In this document: positions 7,764-14,294 of the stretch, one piece after another
Position numbering within the stretch: position 1 is the first letter of the stretch
How the letters are laid out: every line of letters starts with the position of its first letter
From: an uncultured Prevotella sp.
GTDB lineage: Bacteria; Bacteroidota; Bacteroidia; Bacteroidales; Bacteroidaceae
Direction of reading: 5' to 3'
Assembly (NCBI GenBank): GCA_934219025.1
Contig: CAKQDG010000057.1
Coordinates: forward strand, 1-14,301
DNA length: 14,301 nucleotides
Translations under genes and position numbers: made by a program
Notes under the pieces: model-generated
What the model was told of the DNA's origin: nothing
What the model saw: only the letters and a program-made list of their open reading frames with translations
The model's database searches: none

Positions 7764-8621
7764 ATGAACACAATATCCGCCAATGGAAAGCTGATAGACC
7801 TTTCTGCGCCACAAGTAATGGGAATACTGAATGTTACCCCAGACTCCTTCTATGCCGGCAGTCGGAAACAATCCGAAAAGGAAATTGCCGAACGTGCCGA
7901 CCAGATTATCAACGAAGGCGGTTCGATGATAGACATCGGCGCTTTCTCCACCCGCCCTGGCGCGGCACAGGTTTCGGCAAAGGAAGAGATGGAGCGCATG
8001 CGCCGTGCCCTGAAAATAGTGAGGGGGGTGCAGCCGGATGCCGTATTGAGCATCGACACATTCCGCCCCGAAGTGGCACAGATGGCAGTGGAGGAGTTCG
8101 GCGCCTCAATAATAAACGACGTGTCGGAGGGAAACATCAACGGTGCCTTTGGCGGTGCCGATGCCACAAACCCCAATGGCGAGACAGAAGATAACGACAG
8201 CAAATACCCGGCAATATTCCGTATGGCAGCAAAGCTCGCAGTGCCGTATATTCTTATGTCCACCCACGGCGAAATGCGCGACATAATGATGAATTTTGCC
8301 CGGGAGATACAGCTTCTGCGCGACCTTGGAGCCAAAGACATTATCCTCGACCCCGGTTTTGGCTTCGGCAAAACGCTGGAACAGAACTACTCCCTGCTGA
8401 ACAACATGGAGCAACTGCAGGAGTTCAATCTGCCGATACTTGTCGGTGTATCGCGCAAGTCTATGATTTTCAAGCTCTTCGGCACCACACCCGCAGAGGC
8501 ACTAAACGGAACATCTGTAATCAACACGATTTCCCTGCTCAAGGGAGCTTCTATCCTCCGCGTGCACGACGTAAAGGAATGTGCAGAGGCTGTGGCCATC
8601 GTAAAGGCAATGAAAGGATAA
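7764..8621 (+). CDS. folP: Dihydropteroate synthase
   Basis: Condenses 6-hydroxymethyl-dihydropterin diphosphate with p-aminobenzoate in folate synthesis; it is the sulfonamide target. The 285 residues form a TIM barrel with family motifs: MGILNVTPDSF (19-29), IDIGAFSTRPGA (56-67), LSIDTFRPEV (95-104), ASIINDVSEG (114-123), ILDPGFGFGKT (194-204), VGVSRKSMI (227-235, with the phosphate-contacting Lys) and RVHDV (266-270). Loop 1 and loop 2 look intact. Between the INDV strand and the next helix there is an extra hydrophilic segment (about 124-148, rich in Gly, Asn, Asp and Glu) that I do not recall from other family members. The gene is 16 bp after the lipoprotein gene and 37 bp before the diadenylate cyclase, so all three are probably co-transcribed. 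Start ATG 7764 follows an A-rich leader. Confidence 0.95.
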   Translation: MNTISANGKLIDLSAPQVMGILNVTPDSFYAGSRKQSEKEIAERADQIINEGGSMIDIGAFSTRPGAAQVSAKEEMERMRRALKIVRGVQPDAVLSIDTFRPEVAQMAVEEFGASIINDVSEGNINGAFGGADATNPNGETEDNDSKYPAIFRMAAKLAVPYILMSTHGEMRDIMMNFAREIQLLRDLGAKDIILDPGFGFGKTLEQNYSLLNNMEQLQEFNLPILVGVSRKSMIFKLFGTTPAEALNGTSVINTISLLKGASILRVHDVKECAEAVAIVKAMKG

Positions 8622-8658
8622 TAAAAACAACGAAAAAAAGAATTAGGCAGTTTTCAAG

Positions 8659-9432
8659 ATGTTTGAATTTGGCATAAAAGATATAATAGACATACTATGC
8701 GTCGCCCTGATGCTGTATTATCTGTACAGACTGATGAAGGAGTCGCGCTCGCTCAACGTATTTATCGGCATCATCGTGTTTGTCATCATCTGGCTCTTCG
8801 TGAGCCAGGTGCTCGAAATGCGACTCTTGGGCAGCATAATGGACAAGCTGGTCAGCGTGGGAGTCATCGCCCTTATCATCATCTTCCAGGAGGAGATAAG
8901 GAAATTTCTCTATTCGCTCGGTGCACACCAGAGGATGAGGGGCATAATGCGCCTGTTCTCGTCGGGAAGCAAAAACCGCAAGATTATGGACAAGACGGCA
9001 ATCATGCCTATCGTGATGGCATGCATAAACATGAGCCGTGGCAAAGTGGGCGCACTCATTGTAATAGAGCGCACCGTGTCGCTCGAAGACATCATCGACA
9101 CCGGCGACCTTATCGATGCCAATATCAACCAGCGCCTAATCGAGAACATCTTTTTCAAGAATTCTCCATTACACGACGGTGCCATGGTGGTGTCGAAGCG
9201 CCGCATCGTTGCTGCAGGATGCATCCTGCCCGTGAGCCACAACACCGACATACCAAAGGAGCTTGGCCTGCGCCACCGTGCCGCCCTCGGAATTTCGCAA
9301 GACAGCGATGCCATTGCCATCGTAGTGTCGGAAGAAACGGGAGGCATCTCGGTTGCCATTAAGGGAGAGTTCCGCCTGCGCGTCTCCGGCGAGTTGCTCG
9401 AGAGCATCCTGACCAAGGAACTGATTGAATAA
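8659..9432 (+). CDS. cdaA: Membrane diadenylate cyclase (CdaA/DacA type)
   Basis: Makes cyclic di-AMP from two ATP. The 257 residues show three N-terminal membrane segments (about 8-24, 33-51 and 62-77) and a cytoplasmic DisA_N/DAC domain (about 80-250). Catalytic motifs are present: LHDGAMVV with the DGA at 173-175, GLRHRAALG with RHR at 205-207, and SEETGGISVA (224-233). This is the arrangement of CdaA, not DisA, which lacks the membrane segments and has a DNA-binding tail. In Firmicutes cdaA sits with cdaR and glmM; here it follows folP instead, a pairing I recall from other Bacteroidetes, and no cdaR-like gene follows. Cyclic di-AMP commonly controls potassium transport, turgor and cell-wall balance, which would fit an operon with ddl and a PASTA protein, but that link is inference. 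Confidence 0.93.
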   Translation: MFEFGIKDIIDILCVALMLYYLYRLMKESRSLNVFIGIIVFVIIWLFVSQVLEMRLLGSIMDKLVSVGVIALIIIFQEEIRKFLYSLGAHQRMRGIMRLFSSGSKNRKIMDKTAIMPIVMACINMSRGKVGALIVIERTVSLEDIIDTGDLIDANINQRLIENIFFKNSPLHDGAMVVSKRRIVAAGCILPVSHNTDIPKELGLRHRAALGISQDSDAIAIVVSEETGGISVAIKGEFRLRVSGELLESILTKELIE

Positions 9433-9449
9433 TCAGATTTTTTCTGATT
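9431..9449 (+). terminator. Possible weak terminator hairpin after cdaA
   Basis: AATCAGA (9431-9437) and TCTGATT (9443-9449) form a 7-bp stem with a T5 loop, starting in the cdaA stop codon. There is no T run directly after it; the nearest is at 9462-9468. The stem is A/T-rich, so termination here is uncertain. Confidence 0.3.
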
Positions 9450-9472
9450 CATAATAAAAGTATTTTTTCTGG

Positions 9473-9578
9473 TTTTTACCCTCACACCCTCACCAAACCC
9501 ACGGAACCCTTTTATTTATCGGCGTTTCAGAGGGTGAGGGATGGGTGAGGGATGGGTGAGGGATGGTGAGGGTAAAAA
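9473..9578. repeat. Inverted-repeat element with G-rich 11-bp tandem array
   Basis: The ends are a 13-bp perfect inverted repeat, TTTTTACCCTCAC (9473-9485) and its complement (9566-9578). Inside, CCCTCACC (9488-9495) pairs with GGTGAGGG (9533-9540). The right half is a tandem array of GGGTGAGGGAT (9532, 9543, 9554) plus a shorter copy at 9565. Seven G3 tracts (9532, 9538, 9543, 9549, 9554, 9560, 9570) have loops mostly of 2-3 bases, which fits a G-quadruplex on the + strand. It contains no gene. I recall elements with CCCTCACC/GGTGAGGG ends from other Bacteroidales intergenic DNA, which suggests a mobile or dispersed small repeat. No clear target duplication is visible. Confidence 0.75.
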
Positions 9579-9653
9579 GGAATTTTCTTGCTTGTAATCC
9601 CGCTGATTCATAACAGTGCGAATCTTTAATTTGATTTTTATTCGCCTGTTTTA

Positions 9654-9684
9654 TTTTTAATTTGAAAGCATTTTTATACCTTTG
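9654..9684 (+). promoter_or_regulatory. Promoter of proB-proA
   Basis: TACCTTTG at 9677-9684 is an exact TAnnTTTG -7 box. At the expected 19-bp distance there is only TTTT (9654-9657) in place of TTTG. Transcription would start near 9690, leaving a leader of about 27 bases before the ATG at 9717. This makes proBA a unit separate from the folP-cdaA run. Confidence 0.65.
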
Positions 9685-9716
9685 CATCTATATAGTAAGT
9701 AAAAACAAAGAAATAG

Positions 9717-10799
9717 ATGCGAATAGTAATCAAAATAGGAAGCAACGTACTCACGAGGGATGACGGCAAACTGAACGTAACGCGCATGTCGGCCCTCGTA
9801 GACCAAATTGCCATATTGCGCAGGAAAGGACACGAGATAATACTTGTGTCGAGCGGTTCCGTGGCTGGAGGACGCGGAGAGATGACGGCATCAAAGAAGC
9901 TCGACAAGGTGGGACAGCGGCAGCTATTCTCGGCTGTGGGGCAGGTGAAACTCATCAACCTGTACTACGACCTGTTTAGGGAGTACGGCATACACATCGG
10001 ACAAATCCTCACGATGAAAGAGAGTTTCGCCACGAGGCGCGAATATCTGAACCAGAGGGCGTGTATGGAGGTGATGCTCGGAAACGGAGTGCTGCCCATA
10101 ATCAACGAGAACGACACGGTGAGCGTTACCGAACTGATGTTTACCGACAACGACGAACTGTCGGGACTCGTAGCCTCGATGATGGACGCCCACTTGCTCG
10201 TGATTCTGAGCAACGTGGACGGTATTTTCAACGGCAACCCCAACTTGCCGGAAACAAGCGTGATAAGAGCTGTGGAGCCGGGCAGAAGTCTTAAAGAATA
10301 TATCAGCACCGAAAAGAGCAGTATGGGCAGAGGCGGAATGACAAGCAAATGCAACATAGCACAGCGTGTGGCTGCCGAAGGGATTAAGGTGGTGATAGCC
10401 AACGGCAAGAGAGACAACATCCTGACATTGCTCGCTGACAGCCCCGAAGACACGCCACACACCGAATTTCTGCCTAACCCGCAACCGGCAGGGGCAATAA
10501 AGAAATGGATTGCCCACAGCACAAGTTTTGCAAAAGGCACAATAACAGTAAACAGCAAAGCTGCCGAAGCCCTTAGCGGCAACCATGCCGTGAGTCTGCT
10601 CATGGTGGGGGTGGTGAGCGTGGAGGGCGACTTTGAAGAGGGCGACCTCGTGGCTATCGCCGACGAAAGAGGAAACGAAATAGGACTGGGCAGAACGGCT
10701 TACGACAGCAATGCGGCGCGCCGCCTGATAGGAAAACACGACGTGAAACCCGTGATACACTACGACTACATGGTGGTGAACGGACAAGCATATCTATAA
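9717..10799 (+). CDS. proB: Glutamate 5-kinase
   Basis: First step of proline synthesis: phosphorylates glutamate to gamma-glutamyl phosphate. The 360 residues form an amino-acid kinase domain (about 1-255) followed by a C-terminal PUA domain (about 275-355, KGTITVNSKAAEAL...YDYMVVNGQAYL), the same order and about the same length as E. coli ProB (367). Motifs seen: VIKIGSNVLT near the N-terminus, VSSGSVAGGRGE in the phosphate-binding region, INENDTVS and FTDNDELSGLVA for substrate and ATP binding, LSNVDGIFNGNP, and MGRGGMTSKC in place of the usual GTGGM. It is followed by proA 21 bp after its stop, so the two are an operon. Feedback control by proline is usual for the family but cannot be read from the sequence. 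Confidence 0.95.
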   Translation: MRIVIKIGSNVLTRDDGKLNVTRMSALVDQIAILRRKGHEIILVSSGSVAGGRGEMTASKKLDKVGQRQLFSAVGQVKLINLYYDLFREYGIHIGQILTMKESFATRREYLNQRACMEVMLGNGVLPIINENDTVSVTELMFTDNDELSGLVASMMDAHLLVILSNVDGIFNGNPNLPETSVIRAVEPGRSLKEYISTEKSSMGRGGMTSKCNIAQRVAAEGIKVVIANGKRDNILTLLADSPEDTPHTEFLPNPQPAGAIKKWIAHSTSFAKGTITVNSKAAEALSGNHAVSLLMVGVVSVEGDFEEGDLVAIADERGNEIGLGRTAYDSNAARRLIGKHDVKPVIHYDYMVVNGQAYL

Positions 10800-10820
10800 A
10801 CAATACAAAACACAAAATCC

Positions 10821-12062
10821 ATGAACCCTATATTCAAGGCTGTAAAAACAGCAAGCATGAAGCTCGCCCTTCTCTCTGACGAGAAAAGAAACAGAATACT
10901 GAACAAAGTGGCTGACGCAATGTGCAGCCAAAAACACAGTCTGCTCGATGCCAACAGGAAAGACCTGGAAGCTATGGAAAGGAGCAATCCTCTGTACGAC
11001 AGGCTGATGCTCACCGAAACACGCATCGAGGGAATTGCCGCTGACATGCGCAACGTGGCTCTGCTGCCCTCGCCGCTGGGCAAGGTGTCAAAGCAGAAGA
11101 CATTGCCCAACGGACTGAGGCTTCATCGCGTGAGCGTGCCGTTCGGCGTGATTGGAATGATATACGAGGCTCGGCCAAACGTAACCTTCGACGTTTTCTC
11201 GCTCGCCGTAAAAAGCGGAAACGCCTGCATACTGAAGGGGGGAAAGGATGCCGACCACTCCAACCGCGAAGCCATAAGAATCATACACAGCGTGCTGAAA
11301 GAGGAAGATGTGGACCAGAACATCGTGGCTCTGCTACCTGCCACTCACGATTCTACGGCTGAACTGCTCAATGCCGTGGGCTATGTGGACTTGTGCATAC
11401 CGAGGGGCGGACGCCGACTGATAGACTTTGTTAGAGACACGGCACGGGTGCCTGTAATAGAAACCGGCGCCGGGGTGGTGAACACTTATTTCGATGCCGC
11501 CGGCAACACGGAGATGGGGGCAAGGATTATCTACAACGCCAAAACACGGCGCGTGAGCGTGTGCAACGCTCTGGACTGCCTGATTATACACCGCAACCGA
11601 CTTGGCGACCTACCGGATCTGTGCCGCAATCTGGCTGAGAAAAATGTACACATATATGCCGACAGCCTCTCGTTTGAGGCTCTTCACGGCAATTATCCGC
11701 AAGACTTGCTGCACCACTCCACCGCAGACGACTATGGCACGGAATTCATGGACTACAAACTCGCCGTGAAAACCGTAGACTCCCTGACAGATGCCATTGC
11801 CCACATTGCCGAATATGGGTCAGGCCACAGCGAATGTATCATCACCGACGACAAACAGGCGGCGCTGCTATTCCAACAGCAAGTGGATGCGGCCTGCGTG
11901 TACTGGAACGCTCCTACAAGCTTTACCGACGGGGCTCAGTTCGGACTCGGCGCCGAAATAGGCATAAGCACACAGAAACTGGGACCGCGCGGCCCCATGG
12001 CCCTTGAAGAGATTACCACATACAAATGGATTATCGAGGGCGAAGGACAGACAAGGGAGTGA
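10821..12062 (+). CDS. proA: Glutamate-5-semialdehyde dehydrogenase (gamma-glutamyl phosphate reductase)
   Basis: Second step of proline synthesis: NADPH-dependent reduction of ProB's product, probably passed on directly because the intermediate is unstable. The 413 residues match the family length and are an aldehyde-dehydrogenase fold. Seen: [17 protein letters not shown] (106-122), [13 protein letters not shown] (132-144), [12 protein letters not shown] (193-204), IETGAG (213-218), the catalytic loop [11 protein letters not shown] with the nucleophile Cys248, and the C-terminal [19 protein letters not shown] followed by EEITTYKW. In many ProA proteins the ETGxG motif is followed by CH; here it reads VN (220-221), a small departure of unknown effect. 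The gene is in an operon with proB. The pyrroline-5-carboxylate reductase gene proC, which finishes the pathway, is not in this window. Confidence 0.95.
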   Translation: MNPIFKAVKTASMKLALLSDEKRNRILNKVADAMCSQKHSLLDANRKDLEAMERSNPLYDRLMLTETRIEGIAADMRNVALLPSPLGKVSKQKTLPNGLRLHRVSVPFGVIGMIYEARPNVTFDVFSLAVKSGNACILKGGKDADHSNREAIRIIHSVLKEEDVDQNIVALLPATHDSTAELLNAVGYVDLCIPRGGRRLIDFVRDTARVPVIETGAGVVNTYFDAAGNTEMGARIIYNAKTRRVSVCNALDCLIIHRNRLGDLPDLCRNLAEKNVHIYADSLSFEALHGNYPQDLLHHSTADDYGTEFMDYKLAVKTVDSLTDAIAHIAEYGSGHSECIITDDKQAALLFQQQVDAACVYWNAPTSFTDGAQFGLGAEIGISTQKLGPRGPMALEEITTYKWIIEGEGQTRE

Positions 12063-12067
12063 TGAGG

Positions 12068-12115
12068 ATGGAAAAATGGAAAAATGGAAAAATGGAAAAA
12101 TGGAAAGATTGAAAT
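12068..12115 (+). repeat. 8-bp tandem repeat just after proA
   Basis: ATGGAAAA repeats exactly at 12068, 12076, 12084 and 12092, then ATGGAAAG at 12100 and a decayed ATTGAAAT at 12108. It begins 5 bp after the proA stop codon. A run of identical 8-mers is prone to slippage, so copy number probably varies between strains. No coding role is evident. Confidence 0.85.
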
Positions 12116-12116
12116 G

Positions 12117-12256
12117 ATAAAATAATCCGCCACCGTTTCGCAACGATGGCGGACAAAAACAATTAATAGACATATTTATAAAAGGAACGTATAAATATCT
12201 TGTCTCGGCAATGAATTCAAATCTATTTTTATGCCATGCCGGGATGTAATTCAACT
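12117..12256 (-). ncRNA. Candidate structured small RNA between proA and murF
   Basis: Reading on the - strand from a TACCTTTG box, three stem-loops follow one after another: 12206-12241 (7 bp with one bulged base), 12168-12205 (13 bp with a 3-base bulge), and 12127-12152 (9 bp, 8-base loop), the last followed by a U-rich stretch (AUUAUUUUAU). The final stem has a C-A mismatch if read on the + strand (12133 with 12146) but a G-U pair on the - strand, which favours transcription leftwards. No open reading frame with a plausible start fits inside. I recognise no Rfam family. The region could instead be a structured 3' UTR of proA read on the + strand. Confidence 0.4.
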
Positions 12257-12261
12257 TTTTG

Positions 12262-12269
12262 CAAAGGTA
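12262..12269 (-). promoter_or_regulatory. Possible -7 box of the leftward small RNA
   Basis: CAAAGGTA on the + strand is TACCTTTG on the - strand, an exact Bacteroidetes -7 box facing left. No TTTG is present at the expected upstream distance, so the evidence is the -7 box alone plus the structured sequence downstream of it. From here to 12439 I see nothing else: no gene, repeat or strong hairpin. Confidence 0.4.
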
Positions 12270-12439
12270 AACATAAAAACGATAACAGGTATTACCATTT
12301 TTACCTCTAAAACTATCAATTCTACACAATATTGCCTCGAAGTATGCTAAATCATCCAAGCATTAACATTTGTTCAAAATAAGCGGAAAGAAAAAACACA
12401 GCCTCAACAAACGAAATGAAGAATTATTTTGAGCAATGC

Positions 12440-12470
12440 TTTATGGAATGACGATTTTTTCATACTTTTG
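12440..12470 (+). promoter_or_regulatory. Promoter of murF
   Basis: TACTTTTG at 12463-12470 is an exact TAnnTTTG box, with TTTA (12440-12443) 19 bp before it in place of TTTG. Transcription would start near 12476, giving a leader of about 30 bases before the ATG at 12506. murF is therefore likely transcribed on its own. Confidence 0.7.
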
Positions 12471-12505
12471 CACAAGAACAAAATAACAGAATATCCCAAC
12501 GCAAT

Positions 12506-13807
12506 ATGGAAATCTCAGAACTATACAAAATCTTTGAGCAGCACCCCGTGGTAACAACCGACAGCCGCGACTGCCCCGAAGGTTCAATATTCTTTGCACT
12601 TAAAGGAGCATCGTTCAACGGCAACGCCTTTGCACAAAAGGCTATAGAACAGGGATGCGCCTATGCCGTGGTGGACGAGGCCGAATTTGCCCCGGAAGGC
12701 GACAAACGCTTTATCCTCTGCAACGACTGTCTGCACACGCTGCAGCAACTCGCAAACTACCACAGACGACACCTGGGCACAAAGATTATCGGCATAACCG
12801 GAACAAACGGCAAAACAACGACAAAGGAACTCGTTGCCGCCGTGCTGGAGAAAAAATACAACGTGCTGTATACTTTGGGAAACTTCAACAACGACATCGG
12901 CGTGCCGAAAACACTGCTGCGACTGAAACCGGAACACGAAATTGCAGTGGTGGAGATGGGAGCAAGTCACCCCGGCGATATAAAGACGCTCGTGAACATC
13001 GTGGAGCCCGACTGCGGAATAATCACCAATGTGGGCAGAGCACACCTCCAGGGCTTCGGCTCGTTTGAAGGAGTGATAAAGACAAAAGGCGAACTCTACG
13101 ACTACATCCGCGACAATGGCGGATTTGTGTTTATACACAACGAAAACAAATACCTGCAGAGCATAGCAAGCGGACTTGAACTGATAAAATACGGCACCAC
13201 AACAGGCGACACATCACTTGCCGTGTGTGGCGAAGTGGTGGAATGTGCCCCATATCTGAAATTCCGCTGGAACAGCAGTCAGGGCAAATGGCACGAGGTG
13301 CAGACCCACCTCATCGGCAGCTACAACGTGTATAATATGCTGGCAGCTGCTTGCATAGGAATATATTTCGGCGTAAGCGAAGAGCAAGTGAGCGATGCGC
13401 TGCGCAACTATGTGCCTACAAACAACCGCTCGCAGCTTGAAGTAACCGGGAGCAACAAGCTCATCGTGGACACCTACAACGCAAACCCTACAAGCATGCG
13501 TGCAGCACTGGAGAACTTCCACGACATGGCGGTGGAGCCCAAGATGGCAATACTCGGCGATATGGGCGAACTGGGAGCCGTGAGCAACGAGGAGCACCAA
13601 AAGGTTGTGGACTTCCTCACGGAAAACAATCTTACCGACGTTTGGCTCGTGGGCGAAAACTTCGGCAAGATAGACTGCCGGTTCCGCAAATTCCACGATG
13701 TGGACGAGGTGAAAAAAGAGATTGCAAAAAACAAGCCCACAGGGAAATACATCCTTATCAAAGGCAGCAACAGCATGAAACTGTTCCAACTGCCGGAACT
13801 GTTGTAA
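12506..13807 (+). CDS. murF: UDP-N-acetylmuramoyl-tripeptide--D-alanyl-D-alanine ligase
   Basis: Adds D-Ala-D-Ala, the product of Ddl encoded at 4742, to UDP-MurNAc-tripeptide, completing the cytoplasmic pentapeptide precursor. The 433 residues are close to the family length. Three Mur-ligase domains can be followed: N-terminal UDP-binding domain (about 1-88, TTDSRDCPEGSIFFALKG), central ATPase (about 90-300) with P-loop GITGTNGKTTTKE (96-108), GNFNNDIGVP (125-134), EMGASHPGDI (150-159), NVGRAHLQGFG (175-185) and the usually carbamylated Lys194 in TKGEL, and the C-terminal domain with NNRSQ (306-310), DTYNANPTSM (322-331), GDMGELG (351-357) and KGSNSM near the end. The DTYNANP motif is specific to MurF among Mur ligases, where it contacts the D-Ala-D-Ala. 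It stands apart from other cell-wall genes, with its own promoter. Confidence 0.95.
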   Translation: MEISELYKIFEQHPVVTTDSRDCPEGSIFFALKGASFNGNAFAQKAIEQGCAYAVVDEAEFAPEGDKRFILCNDCLHTLQQLANYHRRHLGTKIIGITGTNGKTTTKELVAAVLEKKYNVLYTLGNFNNDIGVPKTLLRLKPEHEIAVVEMGASHPGDIKTLVNIVEPDCGIITNVGRAHLQGFGSFEGVIKTKGELYDYIRDNGGFVFIHNENKYLQSIASGLELIKYGTTTGDTSLAVCGEVVECAPYLKFRWNSSQGKWHEVQTHLIGSYNVYNMLAAACIGIYFGVSEEQVSDALRNYVPTNNRSQLEVTGSNKLIVDTYNANPTSMRAALENFHDMAVEPKMAILGDMGELGAVSNEEHQKVVDFLTENNLTDVWLVGENFGKIDCRFRKFHDVDEVKKEIAKNKPTGKYILIKGSNSMKLFQLPELL

Positions 13808-13825
13808 TATTAAAAAAAAGAGGTT

Positions 13826-13880
13826 CTTCCGATATTTGGAGTGATAGTATTTATTACCGGAAGTGGCAAATGTGTTTTTT
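13826..13880 (+). terminator. Possible weak terminator after murF
   Basis: CTTCCG (13826-13831) and CGGAAG (13858-13863) can pair over a 26-base loop, and a T6 run lies at 13875-13880. The loop is long and the T run is 11 bases from the stem, so this is a poor fit. The large palindromes that follow may end transcription instead. Confidence 0.25.
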
Positions 13881-13900
13881 AGACGAAAACCCATAAAACA

Positions 13901-14032
13901 CCCTCTGACAAGTAAAGTCCTCGTTCCTCGGGCTTACCGGTGTATTGTCGTATTTCCTTACGAGAACAAGTTCTCTCTCGGAAATACGCCAATCCACCGG
14001 TAATGCCTTTGGCATTTTTACTTGTCAGAGGG
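13901..14032. repeat. Four-tier nested palindrome (element 1)
   Basis: Four perfect arm pairs nest inside one another: CCCTCTGACAAGTAAA (13901-13916) with 14017-14032, TTACCGGTG (13934-13942) with 13995-14003, CGTATTTCC (13949-13957) with 13980-13988, and GAGAAC (13962-13967) with GTTCTC (13970-13975) around an AA loop. A side hairpin AATGCC-TTT-GGCATT lies at 14002-14016 and competes with the second arm by two bases. The whole 132 bp could fold as one long hairpin in DNA or RNA. It contains no gene. It may be a dispersed non-autonomous repeat or a structured RNA. Confidence 0.8.
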
Positions 14033-14194
14033 CGATAAACATAAAAAACAAAGGAAACCATTTTCGACCTGTAAAACAGAATGTCGGCGAGACTTGTCTG
14101 ACTTGTAACAGACAAGTATTGCAGTATTGTCAAGCACTGTTTTATTTGTTTGCCACAAGGTTTTGATTTCCTTTGTTTTTTATGTTTATCGCCC
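14030..14194. repeat. 165-bp element with 28-bp perfect inverted ends (element 2)
   Basis: Bases 14030-14057 are the exact reverse complement of 14167-14194 (28 of 28). Nested inside are TAAAACAG (14072-14079) with CTGTTTTA (14137-14144), and ACTTGTCTG (14092-14100) with CAGACAAGT (14109-14117) around an 8-base loop. The first three bases are shared with the end of element 1. The size and perfect ends are like a miniature inverted-repeat transposable element; the only possible target duplication is GA on both sides, which may be chance. No reading frame inside looks real. Confidence 0.75.
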
Positions 14195-14228
14195 GATGTC
14201 GTTTTGCTGGGAGACATGAAGTGACTCT

Positions 14229-14294
14229 TTGTATAAAGCAAGATATGGACGGAAGAGAGCTTGCTCTCTAAAGTACATACCTTGCTTTATACAA
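14229..14294. repeat. Palindrome with GAGAGC-TT-GCTCTC apex (element 3)
   Basis: TTGTATAAAGCAAG (14229-14242) pairs exactly with CTTGCTTTATACAA (14281-14294); after one mismatch TATG (14244-14247) pairs with CATA (14276-14279). The centre is AGAGAGC-TT-GCTCTCT (14254-14269), a 7-bp stem with a two-base loop. The apex and its flanks resemble those of element 1 read on the - strand. The window ends 7 bases later, so further elements may follow. Confidence 0.75.

Noticed and set aside
9490..9687. Small - strand protein between cdaA and proB
   Set aside because: Its end translates the G-rich repeat and it covers the proB promoter; nothing supports expression.
14030..14194. Phase-variable invertible promoter
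   Set aside because: The arms are perfect and the right distance apart, but no TAnnTTTG promoter is visible between them in either orientation, and nested palindromes fill the inside; no recombinase gene is in the window.
13879..14241. Small proteins on either strand in the last 400 bases
   Set aside because: The frames run through the palindromes, have no family resemblance and no leader or promoter.
13901..14294. Retron RNA or integron attC sites
   Set aside because: No reverse transcriptase or integrase gene lies in the window, and the arms lack the RYYYAAC/GTTRRRY ends of attC. It cannot be excluded that a gene lies beyond 14301.
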